Source of the DNA: Cohnella candidum
GTDB lineage: Bacteria; Bacillota; Bacilli; Paenibacillales; Paenibacillaceae
Length of the DNA stretch: 64,000 nt
Direction of reading: 5' to 3'
Assembly (NCBI RefSeq): GCF_003713065.1
Contig: NZ_CP033433.1
Span: 4,923,501-4,987,500 of the forward strand
The translations under genes and the position numbers were made by a program. Of this stretch, positions 25,672 to 35,442 are shown piece by piece (within the stretch, counting starts at the first letter, position 1; every line of letters starts with the position of its first letter). Under the pieces are notes generated by a model. That model searched no databases and was not told the DNA's origin. It was given only the letters and a program-made list of their open reading frames with translations.

Positions 25672-25808
25672 GGGATCCCCTCTCCTTCCCTTTTATTATA
25701 ATCACTTATTTCCAAAATGGAAGAAAGTAAGCCTATAAAGACTTATTATTTCTTCTTATTTGGTTTATAAGACGGAACTTTAAACTCAAATTGGTTTTTA
25801 ATCCGGGT

Positions 25809-25871
25809 AAAACAAACAAAAAAACCTTAAGCGAATACATGCAGATTGGCTCTGAATGCATTCGCTTAAGG
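25809..25871 (-). terminator. Rho-independent terminator of the ROK/AraC operon
   Basis: On the minus strand CCTTAAGCGAAT and ATTCGCTTAAGG pair perfectly (12 bp) and are followed by TTTTTTTGTTTGTTTT, just past the ROK gene stop. Confidence 0.88.
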
Positions 25872-25891
25872 GGGCTTTCCAGGCAGGGTGA

Positions 25892-27139
25892 TTATTCTTG
25901 GAAGGAGAGGCTCTGCCAAACTTCAAGGGCGGATCCGGTGATCACCGCGTCTTCCTTCAGCGATCCTTTGGAAAACAAAGGTTCGTATTTGGGGAAGTAG
26001 AAGATGTTTTTTTTGGCGATTTCGATAGCCCGATCAAAATAAAGCGCATTGCGGGAAATCAAGGGTCCGCCTAAAATCACGATTTCCGGATGAAAGGTAT
26101 TGATGAGGTTGGCCAACCCGACGCCGAAATAGACGGCGGATTGATCGAAAAGCTCCCGGGTAAACGGGTCCTCCGACTCGAGGGCTTGAAGCAAGGCGCT
26201 GAAATCGATCCGATCGGGCGTTAGCCCCCTTAAGACGGGTTCCAGATTTCGGCCCGCCTGGGCCTGGGACTGTGCTTTCTTCTCGAGAGCGCGTATGGAG
26301 GCGAAGGCTTCGAGAGCCCCGTAATTGCCGGATGCGGATAAACGCGGCCCGTCCGTCTGGATGATCATTTGGCCGACGGAGCCTTCCGTATCGACGCTCC
26401 CATGCACGATCCGTCCGTGGGACATAATGGCGGAACGCAAGCTGACCCCTGCGTGAATATAGAGCGCGTGCTGTGCCCCTTGATCCCGCATTGACCAAAT
26501 TTCGCCCAGCAGCGCGGCATTCGCGCCGTTCTCCAATCGGGTTTTCCAGCCGGTTTCTTCTTCGAAAAGCCGGCAGATGGCGACGTTCCGCCAACCGGAA
26601 GCGGGAAAGTGCAGAGGGTCCAAAATGATGCCATTGTCCCGATCCAACGGTCCGACCGCTCCGATTCCGATCCCCATCACGCGGGAAGAGTCGATACCGT
26701 GGTCTTTTAAAATGCTTTTCATATGACGGGCGGCGTGGTCAACAAGCCATTCGGGTGTCATGGTCTCGTCCATGCGCCAGCGGATCGAGGATTTCGGGTT
26801 CAAGGCCATGTCGAAAAGGCCCAACGTGGACGAAAACCTTGAGATCTCCAACCCGAATATATATCCGTAATCCGGATTGATCCGGTACAAAATCGGGCGC
26901 CGTCCACCGCTTGAAGTTCCTAGGCTGGCTGCCTGAATGAGCTTTTCGCTTACCATATCTTCCAACATGCGAGTCAGGGTGCTTGACGTGATCTGAAACG
27001 CGGACAGCAGTTCAGCCTTCGACAGGGGACCATACTCGGCAATTCGGTTATAGACCAATTTCTTCATGGACGGAATGTTCGGCGGATTCATAAACTCCCC
27101 TGCTTCAATGAAAGTATGGGTCGTTTCCATTATAACCAT
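25892..27139 (-). CDS. ROK-family transcriptional repressor (NagC/XylR-like)
   Basis: This protein of up to 415 residues has an N-terminal winged helix (GPLSKAELLSAFQITSSTLTR, about 38-58) followed by a ROK sugar-binding domain. The kinase Asp is replaced (ENGANAALLGE) and the ROK zinc CxCGxxGC is lost (around SASGNYGALE), so it should bind sugar without phosphorylating it. ATG 27139 directly abuts the upstream stop. ATG 27091, with AGGGGAG just before it, is an alternative start giving 399 residues. It probably represses the CUT1 importer cluster next door. Confidence 0.83.
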   Translation of the reverse strand: MVIMETTHTFIEAGEFMNPPNIPSMKKLVYNRIAEYGPLSKAELLSAFQITSSTLTRMLEDMVSEKLIQAASLGTSSGGRRPILYRINPDYGYIFGLEISRFSSTLGLFDMALNPKSSIRWRMDETMTPEWLVDHAARHMKSILKDHGIDSSRVMGIGIGAVGPLDRDNGIILDPLHFPASGWRNVAICRLFEEETGWKTRLENGANAALLGEIWSMRDQGAQHALYIHAGVSLRSAIMSHGRIVHGSVDTEGSVGQMIIQTDGPRLSASGNYGALEAFASIRALEKKAQSQAQAGRNLEPVLRGLTPDRIDFSALLQALESEDPFTRELFDQSAVYFGVGLANLINTFHPEIVILGGPLISRNALYFDRAIEIAKKNIFYFPKYEPLFSKGSLKEDAVITGSALEVWQSLSFQE

Positions 27140-29464
27140 TTAATCCGCGACTTCGCGAATCAGGTTTCCGTTAATCTTGCGGTATTCGCCGGGAGTAACC
27201 CCTTCGTGCTTTCGGAAAAAACGAATAAAACTGTTTGCGTTATTGTAACCGACACGGCGGGAAACTTCCTGCATCGTCAAAGACGTATCGCGAAGAAGGA
27301 GTTTACTGTGTTCGATCCGGGCGACGGTGAGGTATTCCAAGACGGTTTTCCCCGTTGTCTGCTTGAAAATCCGGCTCAAATAAGCGGGGGTTACTTGCAC
27401 GGCATCCGCGATCATCTCCACGGATATGTCTTCCTGGTATCGGGCTTCGATGACCGCAATCGCCGCATCGGCTTTGGATGGATTGCGGACATGATTGCGT
27501 ACGGTTTCGCAGACGCGCTCGCAGACGGCGGATATCCAATCGTGCAAGCCGTCAATCGTTTCATGCTTCGAGAGATCCTGAAAGACATTGCCGCTTCCGT
27601 ATGCCGTTTCCCAGGAGGAGCCGATATCCTCGATCAAATCGATCATGGTTTCGATTAAACGATTGTACAAACGAATGACGTTTTCGGACGAGAGATTCGG
27701 CTTGTCCAACAATTGCTCGCGCATCCGTTCCAGACAGAGGAGGGCTTCCCGGTCGTTCCCGGCCCGCATGTTATTCGCGAGCGACTTCTCGATATGCGCG
27801 GGATAGAAATACTTGAATGTTTGCGGATGCAACGTCGTGTCCGGGAAAAGAATCGCCATTTCTTTTTGGAGGATTTTTCGGCGCATGACCTCTTGAGCCT
27901 TTTGGTAAGAGACATGAACCTGTAAAAGATCATCGGTCGCGGTTCCGAAGCTGATCGTAACGGTGAATGGCAGATAAGCTAGAATCGAGTGAATGACGGA
28001 TTTCGCCGTTTCCGTCAACATATCGACGAGCGATTCCATTAAAGTTCCGGTATTCAATAGAATGGCGAGCTGATTATCGCCCGTTTCCGCCGACAGGCAG
28101 GTGAATTGTTCCGATGCCTTCTCATGCGCGATGTTAAGCGCTGCGTACCGAAGCAAACTAAGGTCGTGGGAGCTGTACCGCTCTTTCCATTTGGAATAAT
28201 CGTCGATTTCGACCAGCATGACCATGAATCCGCGAGTCAGCTTCGGCAGTCGTAAATCCGCGAGTTTCCGTTCGACGTCTTGAAGCGATTCATGAATCCG
28301 GTTGTGGAACAAGTCGTTCAGAAAGCGGTTGACCATCACCGGATAAATAGCTTTATAGGAAGCCTCCAGTTTTTTGTGGCTCAGATAGACTTGATCGAAT
28401 ATTTCGGGAACGTCTCTTAGCGAATGCTCTTTCTCCATCGTATCCGGAAGCGAAAGCTCCTTGTGTAACCGGGATGTCCTCTCCAATACCAGCTTGATCG
28501 GATTGTAAATCGTTCTGGAGAGGAAAAAGGAAAAGAAGGTTCCGAGCAGCACGAGCAGCAAGCCGATTAATAAGATGACGTTGCGAATGTAACTCATTTT
28601 ATGGTCCACGTATGCGAGCGGAGTGACGGAAATGAGCTTCCAACCGTTGTTCAGCGGCGAGCCTATCGTAACAAGCGAAGCGGCTCCCTCGATGTGCATG
28701 ACGGAAGAGCCTTCGCGTGCCGTTTGAAACCGCTTTGCCAACTCCGCGGAAACCGCCCGGGAATCGGAATCTTTATCGAAGGCGCTGACAAGTGCGCCAT
28801 TCTCGGCAACGAGATATACACGAGTGTTGTTTTCCGAGTCGACTCCCCGAAGATAGGCATTCAAGCTTTCTTCCTTGAAATGAATGGCGATATAGCCGGT
28901 GATCTCCGGAAAGGCAACGGGCAGCTTCGCGACGACCGTGGCGATGGAATAGGGGTTCCCGTCTTGATTGACGAATGTCCGGGTGGGCAGCCATAGAATC
29001 GATTTCTTGTCCGCCGTCACCTGCGAAATCCATTGATCGATCGGCTGTCCGGGCATATGGCGGTTCGGGCCGTCGGAAGATAAGATCGTTCCGTTGTCGT
29101 TAAAGTAGATCTGGATCGAATGAATGTAACCGTGCTCTTTGGAGAGCGAGGAGATCCGGTCTTTCACGTCGTTTAGTAAATAAGAACTTACGGCGTTACG
29201 GGAAGTCGCGTAAATTCTGCCGTCAAGTCCGAGTTGGATCGAAAGCGTCTTGATCTCATCTAACAGCCGATCCAATGACGTGCCGGTCTGTTGAATGGCG
29301 TTCTTGTTGCCGTTTCGGATTTCGTTGATGATCGATGAGTAGGCTAACTGGTAAGATGAGATGCCGAGCAGAATCACAGGGACGAGGATGACCAAGAAAT
29401 AAGAAAGGAAATAAAACAGAAACAATTTATTGGGTTTACGTTTCGCGAAGCGCATCAAGTTCAT
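27140..29464 (-). CDS. Membrane-bound AraC-type sensor regulator (YesS-like)
   Basis: This 774-residue protein has a membrane helix at about 15-37, an extracellular Cache-like sensor of ~250 residues, a second helix near 295-320, a linker with a degenerate central domain, and a C-terminal AraC DNA-binding domain (VEMIADAVQVTPAYLSRIFK and VSRRVGYNNANSFIRFFRKH). It would sense an extracellular glycan or a loaded binding protein and activate transcription directly. ATG 29464 follows GGGGGGTAGC. It is divergent from the binding-protein gene at 29689, its likely target, and its stop abuts the ROK gene. Confidence 0.88.
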   Translation of the reverse strand: MNLMRFAKRKPNKLFLFYFLSYFLVILVPVILLGISSYQLAYSSIINEIRNGNKNAIQQTGTSLDRLLDEIKTLSIQLGLDGRIYATSRNAVSSYLLNDVKDRISSLSKEHGYIHSIQIYFNDNGTILSSDGPNRHMPGQPIDQWISQVTADKKSILWLPTRTFVNQDGNPYSIATVVAKLPVAFPEITGYIAIHFKEESLNAYLRGVDSENNTRVYLVAENGALVSAFDKDSDSRAVSAELAKRFQTAREGSSVMHIEGAASLVTIGSPLNNGWKLISVTPLAYVDHKMSYIRNVILLIGLLLVLLGTFFSFFLSRTIYNPIKLVLERTSRLHKELSLPDTMEKEHSLRDVPEIFDQVYLSHKKLEASYKAIYPVMVNRFLNDLFHNRIHESLQDVERKLADLRLPKLTRGFMVMLVEIDDYSKWKERYSSHDLSLLRYAALNIAHEKASEQFTCLSAETGDNQLAILLNTGTLMESLVDMLTETAKSVIHSILAYLPFTVTISFGTATDDLLQVHVSYQKAQEVMRRKILQKEMAILFPDTTLHPQTFKYFYPAHIEKSLANNMRAGNDREALLCLERMREQLLDKPNLSSENVIRLYNRLIETMIDLIEDIGSSWETAYGSGNVFQDLSKHETIDGLHDWISAVCERVCETVRNHVRNPSKADAAIAVIEARYQEDISVEMIADAVQVTPAYLSRIFKQTTGKTVLEYLTVARIEHSKLLLRDTSLTMQEVSRRVGYNNANSFIRFFRKHEGVTPGEYRKINGNLIREVAD

Positions 29465-29688
29465 GAAGCTACCCCCCAGACCATTATGGCACAGATGTTC
29501 TGGCGGAGGAACCGTGAACCGGCCGCGATCAGGCTATTGTTCAGAAAATGAAGACGGAAGTCAGGAATTGAATACGTTCCATTGTTGTTTTTGGACGATG
29601 GATGTCATTTTCGTATCGTTTACCCTTCAGGATAGAGTCGTCTATGATGAGGTCGTATCATCCCATAACCATACAGGAGGTCATTGCA

Positions 29689-31017
29689 TTGAGAAAGATA
29701 TTGATAACGGGAATGGCGATTTTGCTCGTATTGGTGATGTTGGCCGCATGCAGCAGCAACAAAGACGAGGGCAGCCAAGCAGCTTCGCCTGCCGGAAGCA
29801 ACTCCGCCTCGCCTGACGCCAAAGAACAGATCACGCTTAAATTCGCGTCCTGGAGCATTAGCGAAGAGGCGACGAAAGGCGCATTAGAGGAAATGGCGAA
29901 ACAATTTACCGAGCTTCACCCGAACGTGAAAATCGAGTTCGTCGGCATTCCGTTCGGCGATATCAAGCAACAAACCTTCGTCATGGCATCTTCGGGCAAC
30001 GCTCCCGACATTATCCAGACGTTCACGGCTTCGTTTCCGACGTATGCCGCATCCGACATCGTCATCCCGCTGGATGATCTGCTCGGACAAGACTACATCA
30101 ACGATTTGCTTCCCTCCTATAAGCAGGACTATACCTACAATGGGAAGCTGATGGGCGTACCGTGGGCACCGTCGCCGTACGTGCTTTATTGGAACAAAGA
30201 ACTGTTCAAGAAAGCCGGCTTGCCGGATCGGGCCCCGCAAACCTATGACGAGATGCTGCAATTCGCCGCGGCGATCTCCAAATTGAAAACGGACAGCGGG
30301 GAACAGATCTACGGACTTGGGGAAGCGACGGAGAAATTGCCGATCAACGGGATGATCGCCTTGCGGAATATTTACAGCTTTAACGGCTCCGTGTTCGGAG
30401 CGGACGGCAAAGTCAACGTCAATACGCCCGAAGTCATCGAAACCTTTAAATATTATCAGAAGATCGTGAAGGATGGCCTCTCCCCGCAAGGCGCTAAACT
30501 GAAAGACCTGCGGAACCTGTTCAGCATCGGACGGTTAGGCATGTATGCCGACGGCTACTACGGCCGTAAGGTGTTTCAGAACTTAAGCGGCAAAGGGGAA
30601 GCTTTCGACGCGACGTGGGGAGCGGCGCTGATCCCGACGAACAAAACGAACGAAAGCGTATCGATCGGCGAAGCGCACGGATTGGTTGTCAGCAAAGACA
30701 GCAAGCATCCGGAAATGGCCGTAGAGTTCATCAAGTTCCTGACGGACGAGAAAATGATCTCGCTCTACCACGACAACAGCGACGTTATGAGTGCCCGCAA
30801 ATCGATCGGCGCGCTTCCTGCGTTCAATGCCTCCGAATTGGATAAAACGCTGAATGCCCAACTGCAGCACGTCAAGCCGCTGCCGGCGAACAATCAAGGG
30901 CTTGAACAAGCCTATTTGGAAATTGCCGAAGCCGTGCAGAAGGTGACCGTTGCGGGCGAAAGCCCCGAAAACGCCGCCGCGGAGCTCGATTCCAAGCTCA
31001 AGCAAATCATGAAGTAA
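29689..31017 (+). CDS. CUT1 sugar-binding lipoprotein (importer 1)
   Basis: This 442-residue family 1 solute-binding lipoprotein starts at TTG 29689, nine bases after AGGAGG. That start gives a clean signal peptide (RKILITGMAILLVLVMLAAC, lipobox LAAC), whereas the longer frame from 29602 does not. The mature part has the usual SBP_bac_1 blocks, including APDIIQTFTASFP and the substrate-side GVPWAPSPYVLYWNKELFKK. It lies first in an operon with two permeases, and a stem-loop follows the stop. The sugar is unknown; the surrounding sulfatase and glycosidase genes suggest a glycan oligomer. Confidence 0.88.
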   Translation: MRKILITGMAILLVLVMLAACSSNKDEGSQAASPAGSNSASPDAKEQITLKFASWSISEEATKGALEEMAKQFTELHPNVKIEFVGIPFGDIKQQTFVMASSGNAPDIIQTFTASFPTYAASDIVIPLDDLLGQDYINDLLPSYKQDYTYNGKLMGVPWAPSPYVLYWNKELFKKAGLPDRAPQTYDEMLQFAAAISKLKTDSGEQIYGLGEATEKLPINGMIALRNIYSFNGSVFGADGKVNVNTPEVIETFKYYQKIVKDGLSPQGAKLKDLRNLFSIGRLGMYADGYYGRKVFQNLSGKGEAFDATWGAALIPTNKTNESVSIGEAHGLVVSKDSKHPEMAVEFIKFLTDEKMISLYHDNSDVMSARKSIGALPAFNASELDKTLNAQLQHVKPLPANNQGLEQAYLEIAEAVQKVTVAGESPENAAAELDSKLKQIMK

Positions 31018-31032
31018 ACGAACGATCGTTTT

Positions 31033-31075
31033 CCGGAAGCAAAGCATGGCCTAGCCTTGCCGGCTTTGCTTCGGG
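31033..31075 (+). promoter_or_regulatory. Intercistronic stem-loop after binding-protein gene 1
   Basis: CCGGAAGCAAAGC pairs with GCTTTGCTTCGGG (one mismatch) around a 17-base loop, without a U-tract. The probable role is mRNA 3'-end stabilisation or partial termination. Confidence 0.6.
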
Positions 31076-31107
31076 AAACTTCCGAAACGGACAAGGAAGT
31101 GAGCATC

Positions 31108-32046
31108 TTGGAGAAGCCGGCACAGCTGCAGGCAGGCGGAATGAGACTAAGCGAGAAGAGAAAGGATATCCTGTTTCTCGCGTTATTGATCGCTCCGGCG
31201 ATCGTGCTGTTATTGTTCACGATAGGGATTCCGATCATTAAATCCTTGTATCTCAGTTTTTTCGATGTCACGCTGCTCAGCATGAAAACGCTCAAATGGA
31301 ACGCATTCGGCAATTATCATAAGTTGTTCGCGGATAACGATCTCCTGCACTCGATTGGGGTCACATTCCGTTATGTTTTGACGGTCGTTTCCCTTCAATT
31401 CGCGCTAGGCATGATGCTTGCTCTTATACTCAACGGAAAACTCCCGTTTCGGAGAGCTCTTCGGACCGTTATTCTCATACCTTGGGTCATTCCTACCATT
31501 ATAGGCGCATTGCTCTGGATGTGGCTGTTCCAGCCGCAATACGGAGTCATGAACTTTATACTGCAAAGTCTGAACTTGAGCGATAAGCCATTACAATGGC
31601 TGTCCGACGTTCATCTGGCCCTTTGGGCCGTTACGATCGCCGCGTTATGGAAGCAGCTTCCGTTTATGGTCACGATGCTTCTTGCCGGCATGCAAGGGAT
31701 TCCCGGAGATATGTACGAGGCTGCGATGATCGACGGCGCGGGCAAACGTCAGCAGTTTTTTCATATCACGCTGCCGATGCTCAAGAATACGATCAAGACG
31801 GTGACGTTGATCGCGTGCATCGAGAATTTCAAAATGTTCCCCCTATTTTGGATCATGACAAGCGGCGGACCCGTCGATGCGACGACGACCCTCTCCATTT
31901 TGAGTTATAAAACGGCTTTCATCGATCTGGATTTAGGTAAGGGAGCAGCTACGGGCGCGCTTTGGCTCATCATCATGCTTGTATTCTCTTGGGTATATAA
32001 CAGGCTGTTCTCGATCGGCGAAGGCAAAGGAGGCGCCATGCATTGA
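31108..32046 (+). CDS. CUT1 ABC permease (importer 1, MalF/UgpA-like)
   Basis: This protein of about 312 residues has six hydrophobic helices and an EAA loop YEAAMIDGAGKRQQFFHITL. The start is uncertain: TTG 31108 has AAGGAAG upstream, while GTG 31099 and ATG 31141 are alternatives. It overlaps the next permease by four bases. It works with the lipoprotein upstream and an unlinked MsmX-type ATPase, since none is encoded here. Confidence 0.88.
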   Translation: MEKPAQLQAGGMRLSEKRKDILFLALLIAPAIVLLLFTIGIPIIKSLYLSFFDVTLLSMKTLKWNAFGNYHKLFADNDLLHSIGVTFRYVLTVVSLQFALGMMLALILNGKLPFRRALRTVILIPWVIPTIIGALLWMWLFQPQYGVMNFILQSLNLSDKPLQWLSDVHLALWAVTIAALWKQLPFMVTMLLAGMQGIPGDMYEAAMIDGAGKRQQFFHITLPMLKNTIKTVTLIACIENFKMFPLFWIMTSGGPVDATTTLSILSYKTAFIDLDLGKGAATGALWLIIMLVFSWVYNRLFSIGEGKGGAMH

Positions 32047-32879
32047 ATAGAAGCAAACGGACGAGCGCCTTCCTCTCGATATTGATCGCCGCCGCGTTCC
32101 TGGTGTTCCTGATATTCCCGCTTTATTGGATGCTGCTGACTTCCTTTAAAGATAATTCAGTCTTGTTCAAGCTCCCCCCGGAATGGTGGCCTTCGGAGCC
32201 TGTCATGGACCATTACCGCAAATTGTTCGCAGACGGCGTCTTCCTTGGCTATTACAGGAACAGCCTGCTGGTTTGCCTCACTACGACGGCTATCACGCTA
32301 TTAGCCGCCATGTTTGCGGGATACGGATTCTCGAGATTCGAGTTCAAGTTCAAATCGCTCGCGCTTTTCTCGATTCTCTCCACCCAGATGCTTCCCGTCG
32401 TCAGCTTGCTCATTGCCTTGTATACGATGTATAACAAATACCATCTTTTGAATACGAGGGCAGGGCTGATCCTTGCGCTGACGACTTCTTGCTTGCCGTT
32501 CTCGATCTGGATGATCAAAGTTTTCTTCGACCATATCCCGGTCGATTTGGAAGAGTCCGCGAAGATCGACGGAGCTTCCCGATTCGGCATTCTGTTCCGA
32601 ATCGTTCTCCCGCTGACGAAACCCGGCTTGTTATCGATCGGCATTTACTCCTTTATTTTATCGTGGGACGATTTTCTGTACTCTCTCACGCTCATCAACA
32701 AGGACGAGCTTCGCCCATTGAACGCCGGGATCGCGATTCGGTACATCGGAGAGCTGTCCTATGATTGGTCAAGCATTATGACGGTATGCGTAACCTCGAT
32801 CGTGCCGATTTCGTTGTTGTTTCTGTTTTTTCAGAAGTACATGGTTTCCGGCTTGACTGCCGGTGCGGTAAAAGGATAG
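32043..32879 (+). CDS. CUT1 ABC permease (importer 1, MalG/UgpE-like)
   Basis: This 278-residue permease starts at TTG 32043, overlapping the preceding stop by four bases, with AAAGGAGG upstream. It has six helices, an EAA loop LEESAKIDGASRFGILFRIV and the family C-terminus VSGLTAGAVKG. It completes the first importer; a strong terminator follows. Confidence 0.9.
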   Translation: MNRSKRTSAFLSILIAAAFLVFLIFPLYWMLLTSFKDNSVLFKLPPEWWPSEPVMDHYRKLFADGVFLGYYRNSLLVCLTTTAITLLAAMFAGYGFSRFEFKFKSLALFSILSTQMLPVVSLLIALYTMYNKYHLLNTRAGLILALTTSCLPFSIWMIKVFFDHIPVDLEESAKIDGASRFGILFRIVLPLTKPGLLSIGIYSFILSWDDFLYSLTLINKDELRPLNAGIAIRYIGELSYDWSSIMTVCVTSIVPISLLFLFFQKYMVSGLTAGAVKG

Positions 32880-32891
32880 AAAGAGACCGAC

Positions 32892-32939
32892 AAAACACTG
32901 CCGCGGGCGCCATCACATGGTGTCCGCGGCAGTGTTTTT
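32892..32939 (+). terminator. Rho-independent terminator after importer 1
   Basis: AAAACACTGCCGCGG pairs with CCGCGGCAGTGTTTT, with an inner GCGCC/GGTGT near-pair, followed by a T run. Confidence 0.9.
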
Positions 32940-33065
32940 GTTCGGGCCAAACGAACACGGATGCTTACAAAACGACAAATCGGGAGGAATACATTCCAGC
33001 ATGTGAAACCGCATTCAGATGGCTTACGATTCAAATGCATGCAAATACAAGAGAGGGTGTCAAAT

Positions 33066-34436
33066 ATGAGTAAAAAATGGACCAAAAGCCTGTCAGTCCT
33101 GCTTTCGATCCTGCTGGTAGCGATTTTCGTATCGGCATGCGGCGGGGATAAGAAAAGCGCCGAGCCTGCCTCCGGCTCGGCGGCGGCTCCTTCCGCCAAG
33201 GCGTCGGAATCGCAGAAATCCGACGCGCCGAAAACGGAAAAGACAAACATCAAGTTCTGGGTATTGTTCGACGGCTCCGACGCCGACACCATGCGTAAGA
33301 TCGTCGAAGATTACAACGGCACGCACCCGGATTCGCAAGTCACGCTGGAATTCCAGGATAACGCCCAGTATTACACGAAGCTGAAAACGGCGATTTTGGG
33401 CGGAACGGGACCGGATCTCGCGATCTCCCATATCGGCGGCAACATTAACGGAATGGCGGCGACCGGCGATCTGATCCCGCTGGACCAAGAAGCTTCACGA
33501 TTGGGCGTAGACATCGCGTTCGACAAGTACAGCAAAGATCCGACCACGGCTGCGAACATCGGCGGAAAGCAATACGCGGTTCCGCTGGACAATTTGGTGC
33601 GCGTGCTCATGTATAACAAAGATGTACTGTCCAAGGCCGGATTGGTGGGCCAGGACGGCAAGCTGAATTTCCAGATGAGCTTCGACGGTTTTAAACAAGC
33701 ATTGGACAAAGTCAAAGCATCGTCTCCGGGCGTCCAGCCGCTCACCGTATCGATGAAGCCGCCGCAGCTGGTGCTGGTGTGGCTGTCCCTTTACTACCAG
33801 CTGGGCGGAACCGACTTCCTCAGCATCGAACAGAAGAAAGCGACTTTCGACGACGCGAAAGCGACGGAAGCCCTGAAAGCATTGCACGATCTGTATGCGG
33901 CGTACGTACCCGCCAAGCTGACCGACCCGGCCGGCCTGGATATGTTCAAAGCAGGAAAATCCGCGTTCTTCATCGATGGATCTTGGAGCATCGGAGCCGC
34001 GGCGCAAGCGCTTGGAGACAAGTTCGGCGTCACGGGCTTCCCTTACCTCTTCTCCACGCCGACCGAAGTGACCACTTCGCACGGCTTCGTTCTTCCGAAG
34101 AATGCCGACCGTACGGACGCGGAGACGAAAGCGGCGCTTGAGTTCATCAAATGGTTCGGTGACAACAACTGGAAATGGGCGCAAGCGGGTCATGTGCCGG
34201 CATACGGCCCCGCGCTCGAAACGCCTGAATTCAAGGCTCTTCCGTACCACCCGCAATTTACCGAGCCCGGCCGTAACGTCGTAGCTCTTCCGGTCATTCC
34301 CGGCACGATGCTGCATCAAGCGCCCGAAGTCAAAGACTTCGTTCAAGCGGCGGTATCCGGAGACAAGACGCCGGAAGAAGCCGTAGCGTTGATTCGCAAG
34401 GGCGTCGACTCGATGTTGTCTCAATTGGTGAAGTAA
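33066..34436 (+). CDS. CUT1 sugar-binding lipoprotein (importer 2)
   Basis: This 456-residue lipoprotein has signal peptide and lipobox VSAC (Cys 25) followed by a Ser/Ala/Lys linker, then a family 1 binding fold starting KTNIKFWVLFDGSDADTMRK. ATG 33066 follows AGAGGG and gives the clean signal; the frame extends upstream only without a signal. It is the first gene of the second importer and is followed by a perfect hairpin. It differs clearly from the importer 1 protein, so the two systems probably take different oligosaccharides. Confidence 0.88.
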   Translation: MSKKWTKSLSVLLSILLVAIFVSACGGDKKSAEPASGSAAAPSAKASESQKSDAPKTEKTNIKFWVLFDGSDADTMRKIVEDYNGTHPDSQVTLEFQDNAQYYTKLKTAILGGTGPDLAISHIGGNINGMAATGDLIPLDQEASRLGVDIAFDKYSKDPTTAANIGGKQYAVPLDNLVRVLMYNKDVLSKAGLVGQDGKLNFQMSFDGFKQALDKVKASSPGVQPLTVSMKPPQLVLVWLSLYYQLGGTDFLSIEQKKATFDDAKATEALKALHDLYAAYVPAKLTDPAGLDMFKAGKSAFFIDGSWSIGAAAQALGDKFGVTGFPYLFSTPTEVTTSHGFVLPKNADRTDAETKAALEFIKWFGDNNWKWAQAGHVPAYGPALETPEFKALPYHPQFTEPGRNVVALPVIPGTMLHQAPEVKDFVQAAVSGDKTPEEAVALIRKGVDSMLSQLVK

Positions 34437-34452
34437 ACCATCGCAATACACG

Positions 34453-34492
34453 CAGGGATCATGCAGACACGTGGATGCCCGCATGATCCCTG
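34453..34492 (+). promoter_or_regulatory. Intercistronic stem-loop after binding-protein gene 2
   Basis: CAGGGATCATGC and GCATGATCCCTG pair perfectly (12 bp, 16-base loop), followed by TTTCTTC. It may be a partial terminator or mRNA stabiliser between the lipoprotein and permease genes. Confidence 0.65.
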
Positions 34493-34533
34493 TTTCTTCA
34501 GAATTTCAGGCTTCATCGGAAAGGATAGGGCGT

Positions 34534-35430
34534 ATGGTCTCGAAATTCAAACTCCGAGCGAAATCCAAAGAGTCTATGATCGCGTATTTCCTGCTGCTGC
34601 CCTTCATAGGCTTTTACTTATTGTTTACTTTTTACCCGCTGATGCAAGGTTTTTTCATCAGCTTCTACGAATGGAACATCACGAGCGACAAAGTATTCAT
34701 CGGCCTCGACAATTATAAGGAGTTGTTCGCCGAGGACGCTTTCTGGCAGGCACTAAGACATACTTTCCTTTACGTCGTGTTCTCTACGCCGATATTCATG
34801 TTTGGCGCGTTTCTGTTCGCCGTCATCATCGACCATAAATTCATCAAAGGAAGGGCGCTCCTCAGAGGCGTGTTTTTCCTTCCCAACGTGCTGGCGGTAT
34901 CGATCGTATCCATCGTTTGGATCAGCATCTACCAGCCGTACGGCGGATTGCTCAATAACGTGCTTTCCTTGTTCGGAATAGAGGGGAGCTTGGCCTGGCT
35001 GAACGACAAAAACCTCGTCTGGCCGGCAATCACGGGGCTTACGTTCTGGTGGAACACGGGATACTATATGATTCTGTATTTAGCCGGCTTGCAGGAAATT
35101 CCGGAGGATCGCTACGAAGCCGCCCAGATTGACGGAGCGAATGGCTGGCATACCCTGCGCTATATTACTTTGCCTTCCCTTAAACGCATACACGTCCTCG
35201 TTCTCTTTTTGCAGGCCGTCGCTTCTTTCAAAATTTTCGGCCAAGTGTTTCTGACTTCCGAAGGCGGGCCGGGAGGCGCCAGCCGGACGTATATCCAGTA
35301 CATTTACGAAAGCGGGTTCCAAAGGTTCCTCATGGGCAAAGCGTCGGCTGCCGCATTCGTCCTTTTCTTGGTGATTATGCTTGTTTCCATGCTGCAACTC
35401 CGATTGCTCAAGAACGTTAATGAGGATTAA
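34534..35430 (+). CDS. CUT1 ABC permease (importer 2, MalF-like)
   Basis: This 298-residue protein has six hydrophobic helices, the entry helix AYFLLLPFIGFYLLFTFYPL and an EAA loop YEAAQIDGANGWHTLRYITL. ATG 34534 after GAAAGGATAGGG is preferred to the longer frame from 34471, which begins inside the intercistronic hairpin. The downstream permease starts 12 bases after its stop. Confidence 0.9.
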   Translation: MVSKFKLRAKSKESMIAYFLLLPFIGFYLLFTFYPLMQGFFISFYEWNITSDKVFIGLDNYKELFAEDAFWQALRHTFLYVVFSTPIFMFGAFLFAVIIDHKFIKGRALLRGVFFLPNVLAVSIVSIVWISIYQPYGGLLNNVLSLFGIEGSLAWLNDKNLVWPAITGLTFWWNTGYYMILYLAGLQEIPEDRYEAAQIDGANGWHTLRYITLPSLKRIHVLVLFLQAVASFKIFGQVFLTSEGGPGGASRTYIQYIYESGFQRFLMGKASAAAFVLFLVIMLVSMLQLRLLKNVNED

Positions 35431-35442
35431 GGGGAATCGACT

